A DNA stretch of 64,000 nt. Origin: Hymenobacter sp. HSC-4F20. Its GTDB lineage: Bacteria > Bacteroidota > Bacteroidia > Cytophagales > Hymenobacteraceae. The notes beneath the pieces were generated by a model, which made no database searches, had not been told where the DNA came from, and saw nothing but the letters and a program-made list of their open reading frames with translations. Positions 46,069-54,307 of this stretch are shown one piece after another (positions within the stretch are counted from its first letter, which is position 1; every line of letters starts with the position of its first letter). The DNA is taken from positions 62,001-126,000 of the forward strand of contig NZ_JAHZTD010000002.1 of assembly GCF_019599275.1 (NCBI RefSeq). Reading direction: 5' to 3'. A program made the position numbers and the translations under genes.

Positions 46069-46908
46069 ATGTTGCGCCTGCTTCGCTTTCTTGGCCACCG
46101 CTTGTACACCACGTGGGCTACCTTCTGGTTTGTAGCGCCGTTTGTGCTGACCTACCCGCTACAGTGGGTGCTAAGCCAGCGGCCTGGGTGGCACCGCTAC
46201 CTGCACGCCCTGAACCGTTACTGGAGCAAGCTCTTTATTCGGATGTGGGGCATGCCGGTAGAAACGGTGCGGCGCAATCCGCTACCCGCCGGCCAGCCCT
46301 GCGTGTACGTGGCCAACCACAGTTCCTATATTGATATTCCGCTGCTGTTTCGCACCATTCCCGGCTGGCTGAACATCATGGGTAAAAGCTCCCTGGCGAA
46401 GGTCCCCGTGTGGGGTCCCATCTTCGAGCGCGCCTACATTACCGTGGACCGCGACAATGCCATGAGCCGCGGCCGGGCGATGGTGCAGGCACGCCGTACG
46501 TTAGAGGCTGGTCGGTCGGTAGTTATTTTTCCGGAAGGTGCTATTTCCAAAACTCCTGGTCAGCAGCTGGAGCCTTTCAAAGACGGAGCGTTTCAGCTGG
46601 CCATTGCCACTGGTGTACCCATCGTGCCAATTACCATGCCCCTGAACCACCGGTTCATGCCCGACGTTGAGGGACTGCGGGTGCGCTACTCTCCCCTGGC
46701 TATTATCATGCACGAGCCCGTTTTTACTACTGGACTTACGGTCGCCGATGTTCCAGCTCTTAAGCAGCGCGTATATGATAGCATTGCCAGTGGATTGCGG
46801 CCCGAAGCGGGCGGCATCCCGGAGCCCAGCACGTGGCGCCGGTCCGCGCCGCAAGGCCAGCCCCCGAAGGTGACCACGCCGCCCGCCTCTGTTTCCGGGC
46901 AGCCTTAG
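46069..46908 (+). CDS. PlsC-type 1-acyl-glycerol-3-phosphate acyltransferase
   Basis: The frame opens with a TTG at 46015, but ATG 46069 (MLRLLRFLGHRLYTTWATFWF) starts the usual membrane-associated N-terminus. The 279-residue protein has the acyltransferase motifs YVANHSSYIDIP (H-x4-D), KSSLAKVPVWGPIF, VIFPEGAISKT (FPEG) and VPIVPITM. It acylates lysophosphatidic acid to phosphatidic acid at the inner membrane; acyltransferases acting on other lipids share these motifs. The last 30 residues are a Pro-rich extension. It may be transcribed from a promoter that leaves almost no leader. Confidence 0.92.
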   Translation: MLRLLRFLGHRLYTTWATFWFVAPFVLTYPLQWVLSQRPGWHRYLHALNRYWSKLFIRMWGMPVETVRRNPLPAGQPCVYVANHSSYIDIPLLFRTIPGWLNIMGKSSLAKVPVWGPIFERAYITVDRDNAMSRGRAMVQARRTLEAGRSVVIFPEGAISKTPGQQLEPFKDGAFQLAIATGVPIVPITMPLNHRFMPDVEGLRVRYSPLAIIMHEPVFTTGLTVADVPALKQRVYDSIASGLRPEAGGIPEPSTWRRSAPQGQPPKVTTPPASVSGQP

Positions 46909-46983
46909 GGGAGCTGCTACCCTGACGAGCAGCCGAAACCTTTCAAATTCGCATCTTTACTCTTCATTTTTCTCCTGTACCCC

Positions 46984-47271
46984 GTGAGCACCGACCTTGC
47001 TACCCTTCGGAGCCTGGCCCACTTGGCCCGCCTTGAATTCGACGAAACCAAAGAGCAGCAGATGCTCGGCGACCTGAACAAAATCCTGGACTGGGTCGAC
47101 CAGCTCCGTCAGCTGGATACCACCGACGTGGAACCGCTGGTGCACCTCTCACAGGAAATCAACGTGCTACGCCCCGACGAGGCCCGGAACACAGTAAGCC
47201 ACCAGGACGGCCTGCGCAACGCCCCGCGCAAAGACTCTGATTACTTCCGCGTACCCAAAGTACTGGACTAG
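46984..47271 (+). CDS. gatC: Aspartyl/glutamyl-tRNA amidotransferase subunit C
   Basis: A 95-residue protein starting with GTG 46984 (MSTDLATLRSLAHLARLEFDE), with the GatC pattern LAHLARLEF, LNKILDWVDQLRQLDTTDVEPL and the C-terminal LRNAPRKDSDYFRVPKVLD. GatC is the small stabilising subunit of the GatCAB amidotransferase, which converts mischarged Glu-tRNA(Gln) or Asp-tRNA(Asn). gatA and gatB are elsewhere. It lies 3 bp before the next gene. Confidence 0.93.
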   Translation: MSTDLATLRSLAHLARLEFDETKEQQMLGDLNKILDWVDQLRQLDTTDVEPLVHLSQEINVLRPDEARNTVSHQDGLRNAPRKDSDYFRVPKVLD

Positions 47272-47274
47272 CTG

Positions 47275-50200
47275 TTGACGCCCGCTTCCGCCACTGTTAC
47301 GCCCCGCCCGAGCCTGTGGCGCGGGCCGCTTCTGCTTCTTGCCTTGTGCGCCCTGCTAGCCGTGGTGGCGGCGGGCTGGCATTACGTCACCGCCGACGAC
47401 GTGGTGCTGCCCGTGCGGCCGGTAGCTCAGCTAACGCCCGTGCCTACCACCGTGGCAACCGTGCCCGTGGGCGTAGAGGTGCTACCCGTGCAGGCCAATA
47501 CCTACCTCGTCACCCAGACCTACGACGTAGCCGGGCCCTTTCTGCGCCCTGAAGCGGCGTTTGCCTTGGTGGGGCTGCTGGGCGTAGCGCTGGCCTATTT
47601 CCTGGCAACAGTCAGCAGCTTCACGCGCCCGGCTTTTGTAGTGGGCATGGCATTAGTCATTTTTCTGCTGATGTCGCTTAACGCCGATCTGTTGGGCGTT
47701 TTCGACGCGGAACATCAGTACTTTCTGGTACTGAGCCTAGCAGTGCTGGCCCTACCAGCCTACTACTTCCACGCCTTTCGGCCCGACGTCAGGCTGGAGT
47801 TGCGGCTGCTGCTTTTCGCCGGGCTGATAGTAGGGTTAGGCACCGTCCTTTTCACGCAGAGCCCCGCGCCAGCGGAGGTAACCGCCCTGCACCTGAGCGG
47901 TTTCTTTACCGTGAGCGGGGCCGTGGCGTTTGCTTTGCTGGTGGTGTGGGTAGCGTTTGAGAACGTCTACGGGCTCCTGTGGCTGAATACCCAAGCTGAA
48001 ACGCCCGCCGGACGATTCGGTTTGCTGCCTTTCTTACTGGCCAGTGGCTTGTATTTGGGCACGCTGCTGCTGTATTACTGGAACAATGGGGAAGTAGAGG
48101 TTTTGCCCGGATGGCACCTCGACCCCTTGGTGCTGCTGCTACCGGCCGTGCTCGTTGGCTGGCTCGGGCTGCGGCGCCGGGCTGCTACTTACGGCACCTG
48201 GATTCCTTATCAGCCCGGCATGGTGCACCTGTACCTGATTCTGGTGCTACTAGGAGCTGCGGCCCTGGGCTACGCCCTGGCTACCGCCAACGACCCACTG
48301 CTGTTGGCCGCCCGCGACTTTACTGCCCTGGCTCTACTATGCGGGGGCGCAGCTTTTCTGTTGTACGTGCTGCTGAACTTTGCGCCCCTGCTGCGGCAAA
48401 AGCTACCCGTGCACCGGGTAGTGTACGAGCCCCGCCGCTTCCCCTTCTATGCCATGTATGGGCTGGGAGTTGGCCTACTTGGGCTGGTGCTGCTGCGTAA
48501 TCAGCTTATCATTTCCGAACAGGTGAGGGCCGGGTACTACAACAACCTCGGCGACTTAGCCCGGCTGCAAAGCGAGCTAACACCCGACGATTTATCGCAG
48601 GCTCTGCTGGCGGAGCGCTACTACGCCGAGAGTGATGCGCTGGACCAGCATAACCACAAAGCCAGCTTAGGCCGGGCAGCATTGTACCGGTTCCGGCTGC
48701 AACGGCAAAACGAAATCAACATCCTGCGCCGCGCCCTCGGTCGACGGCCATCCGAAAAGATTTCCCTTCGCCTGGCCGCGCTGTATAATGAGCCCCGCGA
48801 CTTTTTTGACCGCTTGGCCGTACTGCGGGCAGCCCTGAAAGCGGCTCCCCGTAGTGCGCGTCTCAACGGCGACCTGGCCCAGCTCTATACCCGTTCTGCC
48901 CTTGCGGACTCTGCCACTTACTATCAGGCACGAGCCGAGGCAGCTGCCCCCGATGACGCCGTACTGCAAGCCAACCAGCTGGCCTACCTGATCCGACAGC
49001 AGCAATGGGCAGCTGCTACCAAGCTAGCTCAACAGGCAACCACCGCCTCCGACGACGACGCCTTGCGCAGCAATGCGTTGCTGCTAGCTCGCTTCACCGG
49101 CCAAAGTGTAAGTTCCGCTACCTTACCCGACACGGCCGCCCCGCTCACGGCCGCTAGCTTTGCCCGTTTGTACCACGATGGCTTGAACCGTGCGGCGCGC
49201 CACGACACCACGCTACTGCCGTTGCTGCCTTATCTGGCCAACCACCCCGAAAATGGCGCCTACCTGGATCAGCTGAATTTTCTGCGCGCTTTTACCCTCC
49301 ATTATGGAGGCCGGCCGGTGGCCGCGCAAGCTGCCATCCTTCCTCTGGCAACGGGCTCTGGGGCGGCTACCGCGTACTACCAGCAATTACAAGGCCTGTG
49401 GTTACTCGACCAGCACTTAGCCGCTCCTGCCGCCAGCCGCTTGGCGGAGGCCCGGCAGAATGGAGCCACTTCGGCTGCTTTACCCGCTGCGTACGCCCTA
49501 GCCCTGAGCAACCAGCTCGACTCGGCCCGACGAGTAGCCCGGCAAGCCGCCATCGGAACCGATTTGCCTTCTGTTCAGCCAGCACGGCGTCTTCAGGCAA
49601 TTCTGGAGCCCGACTTCCAAACCAACCTCCCACAGGCTCCTGATTCGCTCCGAGTCCAGTACGTGGTGCTGCGGGGCGATGAATTGCCAGCCTCTAGGTT
49701 GCTGACTGTAGTTGAAGCAATTACCTTACCCACTCTGCGGACGGTAGCCCTTCTGGCCCAGTTGCCCCGGGTTATTCAGGCGGGTCAGTTGGAGGCGGCC
49801 CGCGCAGCCTTGGCGCAAGCACCAGGGGTTGCGGCTCCCACAGCCTCCGCCTGGAATGTGCAGCGCGGTGAGGTGTACGCCCGGAGTCAGCAATGGTCAG
49901 AACTGCGTCAGCTGGTAAGCCACGGCCGGTTTGAGGGGTTTGACCAGTTTTATCGGCTTTATTTCCGGGCCGTTTTAGCCGAAGCTGACCAACAGCCCAA
50001 GCAAGCCGATCAACTGTACGCGCAACTGGTGCGGGAGGCTCCCTTTGTGGAGAACGGGCTGGTAGCCGCGGCCCGTTTCTACACCAATAAGCGTGATTTT
50101 TCCGCTGCCTATAATACGCTGCTCCGCGGCATTGAGTACAACCCGGAATCGGCACCGCTGCTGCAGGCATATGCACTGGCCTCTATTCCGGTAGGACTTA

Positions 50201-50328
50201 CTGAATACGCCGCGGCCCCCCTGGCCCACCTAGGGGCATTGCTTTCCCCCGCAGATTACGCTACCTTTCGTAGAGAGTATGAGGCCCGGCGAGCTGCCAA
50301 CGCCCCTTCCGCCGGCCCCTGGAACTAA
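47275..50328 (+). CDS. Large membrane protein with about 11 helices and a TPR-like C-terminal half (unknown function)
   Basis: A 1017-residue protein starting at TTG 47275, 3 bp after the gatC stop; no nearer ATG fits the first helix (LLLLALCALLAVVAAGW). Residues about 15-415 hold roughly eleven hydrophobic helices. The rest is alpha-helical and repeat-like, with segments such as LGRAALYRFRLQRQNEINILRRALG, ARLNGDLAQLYTRSALADSATYYQARAEAAAPDDAVLQANQLAYLIRQQ and AARFYTNKRDFSAAYNTLLRGIEYNPESAPLLQAYALAS, which look like TPR units. I do not recognise a family. The following ABC ATPase gene begins 17 bp later, so co-expression is likely. Confidence 0.8.
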   Translation: MTPASATVTPRPSLWRGPLLLLALCALLAVVAAGWHYVTADDVVLPVRPVAQLTPVPTTVATVPVGVEVLPVQANTYLVTQTYDVAGPFLRPEAAFALVGLLGVALAYFLATVSSFTRPAFVVGMALVIFLLMSLNADLLGVFDAEHQYFLVLSLAVLALPAYYFHAFRPDVRLELRLLLFAGLIVGLGTVLFTQSPAPAEVTALHLSGFFTVSGAVAFALLVVWVAFENVYGLLWLNTQAETPAGRFGLLPFLLASGLYLGTLLLYYWNNGEVEVLPGWHLDPLVLLLPAVLVGWLGLRRRAATYGTWIPYQPGMVHLYLILVLLGAAALGYALATANDPLLLAARDFTALALLCGGAAFLLYVLLNFAPLLRQKLPVHRVVYEPRRFPFYAMYGLGVGLLGLVLLRNQLIISEQVRAGYYNNLGDLARLQSELTPDDLSQALLAERYYAESDALDQHNHKASLGRAALYRFRLQRQNEINILRRALGRRPSEKISLRLAALYNEPRDFFDRLAVLRAALKAAPRSARLNGDLAQLYTRSALADSATYYQARAEAAAPDDAVLQANQLAYLIRQQQWAAATKLAQQATTASDDDALRSNALLLARFTGQSVSSATLPDTAAPLTAASFARLYHDGLNRAARHDTTLLPLLPYLANHPENGAYLDQLNFLRAFTLHYGGRPVAAQAAILPLATGSGAATAYYQQLQGLWLLDQHLAAPAASRLAEARQNGATSAALPAAYALALSNQLDSARRVARQAAIGTDLPSVQPARRLQAILEPDFQTNLPQAPDSLRVQYVVLRGDELPASRLLTVVEAITLPTLRTVALLAQLPRVIQAGQLEAARAALAQAPGVAAPTASAWNVQRGEVYARSQQWSELRQLVSHGRFEGFDQFYRLYFRAVLAEADQQPKQADQLYAQLVREAPFVENGLVAAARFYTNKRDFSAAYNTLLRGIEYNPESAPLLQAYALASIPVGLTEYAAAPLAHLGALLSPADYATFRREYEARRAANAPSAGPWN

Positions 50329-50344
50329 CCTGCCCTAACTGGTT

Positions 50345-51064
50345 ATGCTGCATCCCGTTATCGAAACCACCGATATTTCCAAGGTGTACCGCATGGGTAC
50401 GGAGGAAATTCACGCCCTGCAATCGGTATCCATTACTATTCAGCGCGGCGAGTACGTGGCCTTCATGGGCCCCTCGGGTTCCGGCAAGTCAACGCTCATG
50501 AACATTGTAGGCTGCTTAGATACGCCCTCCGGCGGACGCTACATCCTCAACGGCAAGGATGTCAGCAACATGACGGACAATCAGCTGGCGGATGTGCGTA
50601 ACCGCGAAATTGGTTTCGTATTCCAATCATTTAACCTGCTGCCCCGTGCTACGTCCCTCGATAACGTAGCCCTCCCCCTGATTTACGCGGGGTACGGCAA
50701 ATCGGAGCGTCAGGAAATGGCCCGCGAGGCCTTGCGTAGCGTAGGCCTGGCCGAGCGAGCCATGCACAAGCCCAACGAACTTAGTGGGGGGCAGCGCCAG
50801 CGCGTAGCCATTGCCCGGGCGCTCGTGAATAACCCCAGTATTATCCTCGCCGACGAGCCTACCGGTGCCCTTGATACACGCACCAGCCACGAAATTATGG
50901 AGCTGTTTGAAGCCCTGTACGTACGCGGCAACACCATTATTATGGTTACCCACGAAGAGGACATTGCGCGCCATGCCCACCGCATTGTGCGCCTCCGCGA
51001 CGGTCTAATCGAGTCCGACGTAGTTAACAATGACTTGGCGACGCATCAACTAGCCAATCAATAG
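50345..51064 (+). CDS. ABC transporter ATP-binding protein (LolD/MacB-type)
   Basis: A 239-residue ATPase: Walker [11 protein letters not shown]-loop in [11 protein letters not shown], signature [15 protein letters not shown], Walker [13 protein letters not shown] and switch His in [14 protein letters not shown]. The sequence ([27 protein letters not shown]) places it in the LolD/MacB/FtsE-like group that pairs with permeases having large periplasmic domains. No such permease is adjacent; the upstream gene encodes a multi-helix TPR-like membrane protein instead. It could therefore act with that protein, or with a permease encoded elsewhere. Confidence 0.93.
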   Translation: MLHPVIETTDISKVYRMGTEEIHALQSVSITIQRGEYVAFMGPSGSGKSTLMNIVGCLDTPSGGRYILNGKDVSNMTDNQLADVRNREIGFVFQSFNLLPRATSLDNVALPLIYAGYGKSERQEMAREALRSVGLAERAMHKPNELSGGQRQRVAIARALVNNPSIILADEPTGALDTRTSHEIMELFEALYVRGNTIIMVTHEEDIARHAHRIVRLRDGLIESDVVNNDLATHQLANQ

Positions 51065-51157
51065 CCGCGGACCGCAGTACTTAGTGTCGGTGGCTAACAT
51101 TTGGGGGTGTTTCGTAGTAGTTGGTTTTTCTGAGCCACTCTTTCCCACTCTTGTCTA

Positions 51158-51706
51158 TTGAAAATCTACACGAAAACCGGCGACCAAGGACTTACCTCTC
51201 TCATTGGGGGTACGCGCGTGCCTAAATCAAGCCTGCGCATTGACTGTTACGGCACAGTTGATGAGCTGAACTCCTACGTGGGCCTGGTTCGTGACCAGGA
51301 GGTAAATGCCGCCCGCCGCGGTCTGCTCAAGGAAATTCAGGACCGGCTGTTTACCATTGGTGCCTCATTGGCTTCTGACCCCGAGAAGTCGAAGATGAAA
51401 ATCCCCGACCTCCACGCCGAGGATGTGGCTTTGCTGGAGCGCGAAATGGACCGCATGAACGAAGGGCTGCCGGAGTTGCGGGTATTTGTTCTGCCTGGAG
51501 GTCACCAGTCGGTTTCCTTTGCCCACGTAGCGCGTTGCGTATGCCGCCGAGCTGAGCGACTGGTTATTCAGTTGCGCGAAGACTCCTTCGTGGCCGACCT
51601 AGTGGTTATGTACCTCAACCGGTTATCCGACTACCTGTTTGTGTTGAGCCGCCAGATGTCCCAGGAGTTGCAAGCCGAAGAGGTGAAGTGGGAGCCCCGC
51701 ATGTAA
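51158..51706 (+). CDS. Corrinoid adenosyltransferase (PduO-type)
   Basis: A 182-residue protein starting at TTG 51158 (MKIYTKTGDQGLTSLIGGTRVPKSSLRIDCYGTVDELNSY), the canonical N-terminus of the PduO-type family, which also shows LPGGHQSVSFAHVARCVCRRAERLV and VVMYLNRLSDYLFVLSR. It transfers the adenosyl group of ATP to cob(I)alamin to make adenosylcobalamin. No cobalamin-dependent enzyme or other cobalamin gene is in the window, so it probably works in vitamin salvage. Confidence 0.94.
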   Translation: MKIYTKTGDQGLTSLIGGTRVPKSSLRIDCYGTVDELNSYVGLVRDQEVNAARRGLLKEIQDRLFTIGASLASDPEKSKMKIPDLHAEDVALLEREMDRMNEGLPELRVFVLPGGHQSVSFAHVARCVCRRAERLVIQLREDSFVADLVVMYLNRLSDYLFVLSRQMSQELQAEEVKWEPRM

Positions 51707-51867
51707 GGCACTCATCTAAACTAACAAGTGTTCGGAAGAAATTCCGCACCTTTACCCTACCGCTCTTCGTTACCTACCCCACCCTCCCAGCACAACCCGC
51801 TTGCGGCCGTTCTTCTTTGCTGAAGTGAACGTTGTGTTACCATCACCCTTTTCCCACCCCACTTTTC

Positions 51868-52932
51868 ATGCTCGACACGTTCACTATTCCGACGCAACGG
51901 ACAACTGCCTCGCGCCTTCCCGCAGTAGACTTCGACCAGCTCGAATTCGGCAAGACGTTTTCTGACCACATGCTGGTGGTAGACTACCACGACGGCGAGT
52001 GGCAGGAGCCGCAAATTATTCCCTACGGCGACATGCCAGTTAGCCCCGCTAACTCGGCTCTGCACTACGGCCAGGCCATTTTTGAGGGCATGAAGGCCTA
52101 CAAGAATCAGCAAGGCGAAATCTATATTTTCCGTCCCTACGACAACCTGAACCGCCTGAACCTCTCGGCCGAGCGCATGTGCATGCCCACAGTACCGGAG
52201 GAGATTTTCATGCAGGGACTCAGCCAGCTTATTCGCCTCGATGCCGAATGGGTGCCTAGCTTCCCCGGTAGCGCACTCTACATCCGCCCCTTTATGTTTG
52301 CCACCGACGGGCTGCTGGGCGTACGTCCCTCCGACTCGTACCGCTTCATGATCATCACCTGCCCGGTAGGGCTGTACTACAATAAGCCCCTACGCGTCCG
52401 CTTCGAGGAAAAGTACGTCCGCTCAGCGGAAGGAGGCGCGGGGTTTGCCAAAAACGCCGGCAACTACGGTGCAGCCATGTACCCTACCAAACTGGCCCAA
52501 CAGCAAGGTTATAACCAGCTCATCTGGACTGACGCCTCCGAGCATAAGTACGTGGAAGAGTCCGGCACGATGAACGCCGTGTTCGTCATCGATAACCGCA
52601 TCGTAACTCCGGCCCTAAGCACGTCCATCTTGGACGGCATTACCCGCCGTAGCATCCTGCAGCTGGCCCGCGACTGGGGAATGCCGGTAGAGGAGCGGAA
52701 AGTATCGGCTCTTGAAATTCTAGAAGCTCAAGCCAACGGCACCCTGCAGGAGGCCTTCGGGGTAGGCACCGCGGCTACCATTGCTCCTATTGCCGTTATT
52801 GGTTACCAGGGCCAAGACTACACTCTTCCTACCCCCGCTGCCGATGCCTTTTCGCACCGGGTATCCGCCGCGCTGGCCGCCATCCGGAGTGGTGAAGCTG
52901 CTGACCCGCATGAGTGGATGGTGCGCGTATAG
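51868..52932 (+). CDS. ilvE: Branched-chain amino acid aminotransferase
   Basis: ATG 51868 (MLDTFTIPTQRTTASRLPAVDF) gives 354 residues. Fold-type IV aminotransferase motifs are visible: PANSALHYGQAIFEGMKAYKNQQGEIYIFRP, SAEGGAGFAKNAGNYGAAMYPTKLAQQQGYNQLIWTDASEHKYVEESGTMNAVFVI, in which the Lys of TKLAQ is the likely PLP-binding residue, and LDGITRRSILQLARDWG. It interconverts Leu, Ile and Val with their 2-oxo acids. The frame opens earlier at GTG 51832, but that extension is not family-like. Confidence 0.94.
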   Translation: MLDTFTIPTQRTTASRLPAVDFDQLEFGKTFSDHMLVVDYHDGEWQEPQIIPYGDMPVSPANSALHYGQAIFEGMKAYKNQQGEIYIFRPYDNLNRLNLSAERMCMPTVPEEIFMQGLSQLIRLDAEWVPSFPGSALYIRPFMFATDGLLGVRPSDSYRFMIITCPVGLYYNKPLRVRFEEKYVRSAEGGAGFAKNAGNYGAAMYPTKLAQQQGYNQLIWTDASEHKYVEESGTMNAVFVIDNRIVTPALSTSILDGITRRSILQLARDWGMPVEERKVSALEILEAQANGTLQEAFGVGTAATIAPIAVIGYQGQDYTLPTPAADAFSHRVSAALAAIRSGEAADPHEWMVRV

Positions 52933-52965
52933 CGTCCAAGCGTTGTGCTGCTTCAGCCTTTACAT

Positions 52966-52994
52966 GCGGACGGTACCCTTTGGGTGCCGTCCGC
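52966..52994 (+). terminator. Terminator after ilvE
   Basis: A 13-bp stem GCGGACGGTACCC/GGGTGCCGTCCGC (one T-G pair) around TTT, with GTTGCGTTTT following. It lies 33 bp after the stop. Confidence 0.78.
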
Positions 52995-53113
52995 GTTGCG
53001 TTTTGTCCAAGTGCACGTACCACAGCACCCTTCATGATTTATGCTGACCTTTGTTTGACAGCCCTCATGAAGGCCGCTGTGTTCACCTTATCCTATCATC
53101 CAAACTTTTTTCC

Positions 53114-54191
53114 ATGACCTACGACCAGGTGAAGGAGTTGAAGGGCCGCGCTGAGGCCCTGAGGAGGTATCTTTGACTACGATGCCCGCAAAGCTCAGGT
53201 AACTGCTACTGAGCAGCAGACTACGGCTCCCGGCTTCTGGGATGACTCCAAGAAGGCAGAGGCCGTAATGAAAGAAATCAAGGCCATAAAAGTCTGGACT
53301 GACGATTACGAAGCCGTTGAAAAACTCGTGGCCGATGTGGAAGTGCTTTATGACTTCTACCGAGAGGACGAGGTGGATGAAGCCGAAATGCAACGCGAAT
53401 TCGACGCGGCCCAGCAGGCAGTAGAGCGGCTGGAGTTTAAGCGCATGCTCTCTGACGAGGAGGATCAGCTATCGGCAATTCTGGAAATCAACCCCGGCGC
53501 TGGCGGCACCGAAAGCCAAGATTGGGCTGAAATGCTCATGCGCATGTACATCATGTGGGGTGAAAAACAAGGCTTCACAGTCCGGCAAGTAAGCTACCAA
53601 CCCGGTGAAGGCGCCGGCATCAAATCGGCGGCGCTCGAAATTGACGGACAGTTTGCTTACGGCTACCTCAAAAGCGAAATTGGGGTACACCGCCTCGTGC
53701 GCATTTCTCCTTTCGACAGCAGCGGCCGACGGCATACGTCCTTCGCATCCGTTTTCGCCTACCCCGTCGTGGATGACACTATTGACATTCACATCAACCC
53801 CGCCGACATCAGTTGGGACACGTTCCGGAGTGGTGGGGCCGGCGGACAGAACGTGAACAAGGTGGAGACAGCCGTGCGCCTCAAGCACGCTCCCTCCGGT
53901 ATCGTCATCGAATGCCAGATTGAGCGCAGTCAGCTCATGAACAAAGAGCACGCCCTGCGGATGCTCAAGTCTCGTCTCTACCAGTTGGAGCTTGACAAGC
54001 GCAATGAAGCCCGCGCGGTGATAGAAGCCGGTAAGAAGCGAATCGATTTTGGCTCCCAAATCCGAAACTATGTGCTCCACCCCTACAAGCTCATTAAGGA
54101 TCTGCGGACTGGTATTGAGCGTACGGATGTACAAAACGTCTTGGATGGGGATTTGGAAGAATATATCAAAGGTTATCTGATGCAGAATTGA
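53114..54191 (+). CDS. prfB: Peptide chain release factor 2 (needs programmed +1 frameshift at 53174)
   Basis: The frame from ATG 53114 ([20 protein letters not shown]) meets an in-frame TGA at 53174-53176. Skipping T53174 continues in the +1 frame to the stop at 54189-54191 (53114-53173 plus 53175-54191, 358 residues). The slip site CTT TGA C, preceded by AGGAGG, is the classic RF2 autoregulatory frameshift. The protein has the domain with GGQ ([18 protein letters not shown], peptidyl hydrolysis) and the SPF anticodon-mimic tripeptide ([16 protein letters not shown]), which recognises UGA/UAA. Without frameshifting the product is only 20 residues. It is not a pseudogene. Confidence 0.96.
53162..53177 (+). 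promoter_or_regulatory. prfB programmed frameshift site
   Basis: AGGAGG (53162-53167), then TAT, CTT and TGAC: the internal Shine-Dalgarno sequence, slippery CTT codon and UGA-C stop context known from E. coli prfB, with the same spacing. When RF2 is scarce the UGA is read slowly and ribosomes slip +1. Confidence 0.93.
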
Positions 54192-54255
54192 AGCTACTTG
54201 AATAGGATAAAGAAGTATCAACAACAGTATAATTTCCGAGCTGCTAGCTAACACA

Positions 54256-54286
54256 AAAAAGGGCCGCCAAATTGGCGGCCCTTTTT
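54256..54286. terminator. Bidirectional terminator between prfB and SusD (pair 2)
   Basis: Perfect 15-bp arms AAAAAGGGCCGCCAA/TTGGCGGCCCTTTTT (54256-54270 with 54272-54286), in practice a 13-bp stem with a short AT loop, with A and T tracts on either side. It lies between genes ending at 54191 (plus) and 54308 (minus). Confidence 0.9.
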
Positions 54287-54307
54287 ACATCTGGTCTGGA
54301 GCAACAA

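Noticed and set aside
53114..53176. A prfB gene apparently broken by an early TGA
   Set aside because: It is the conserved programmed +1 frameshift site; the downstream frame is intact to 54191, so it is not a pseudogene.
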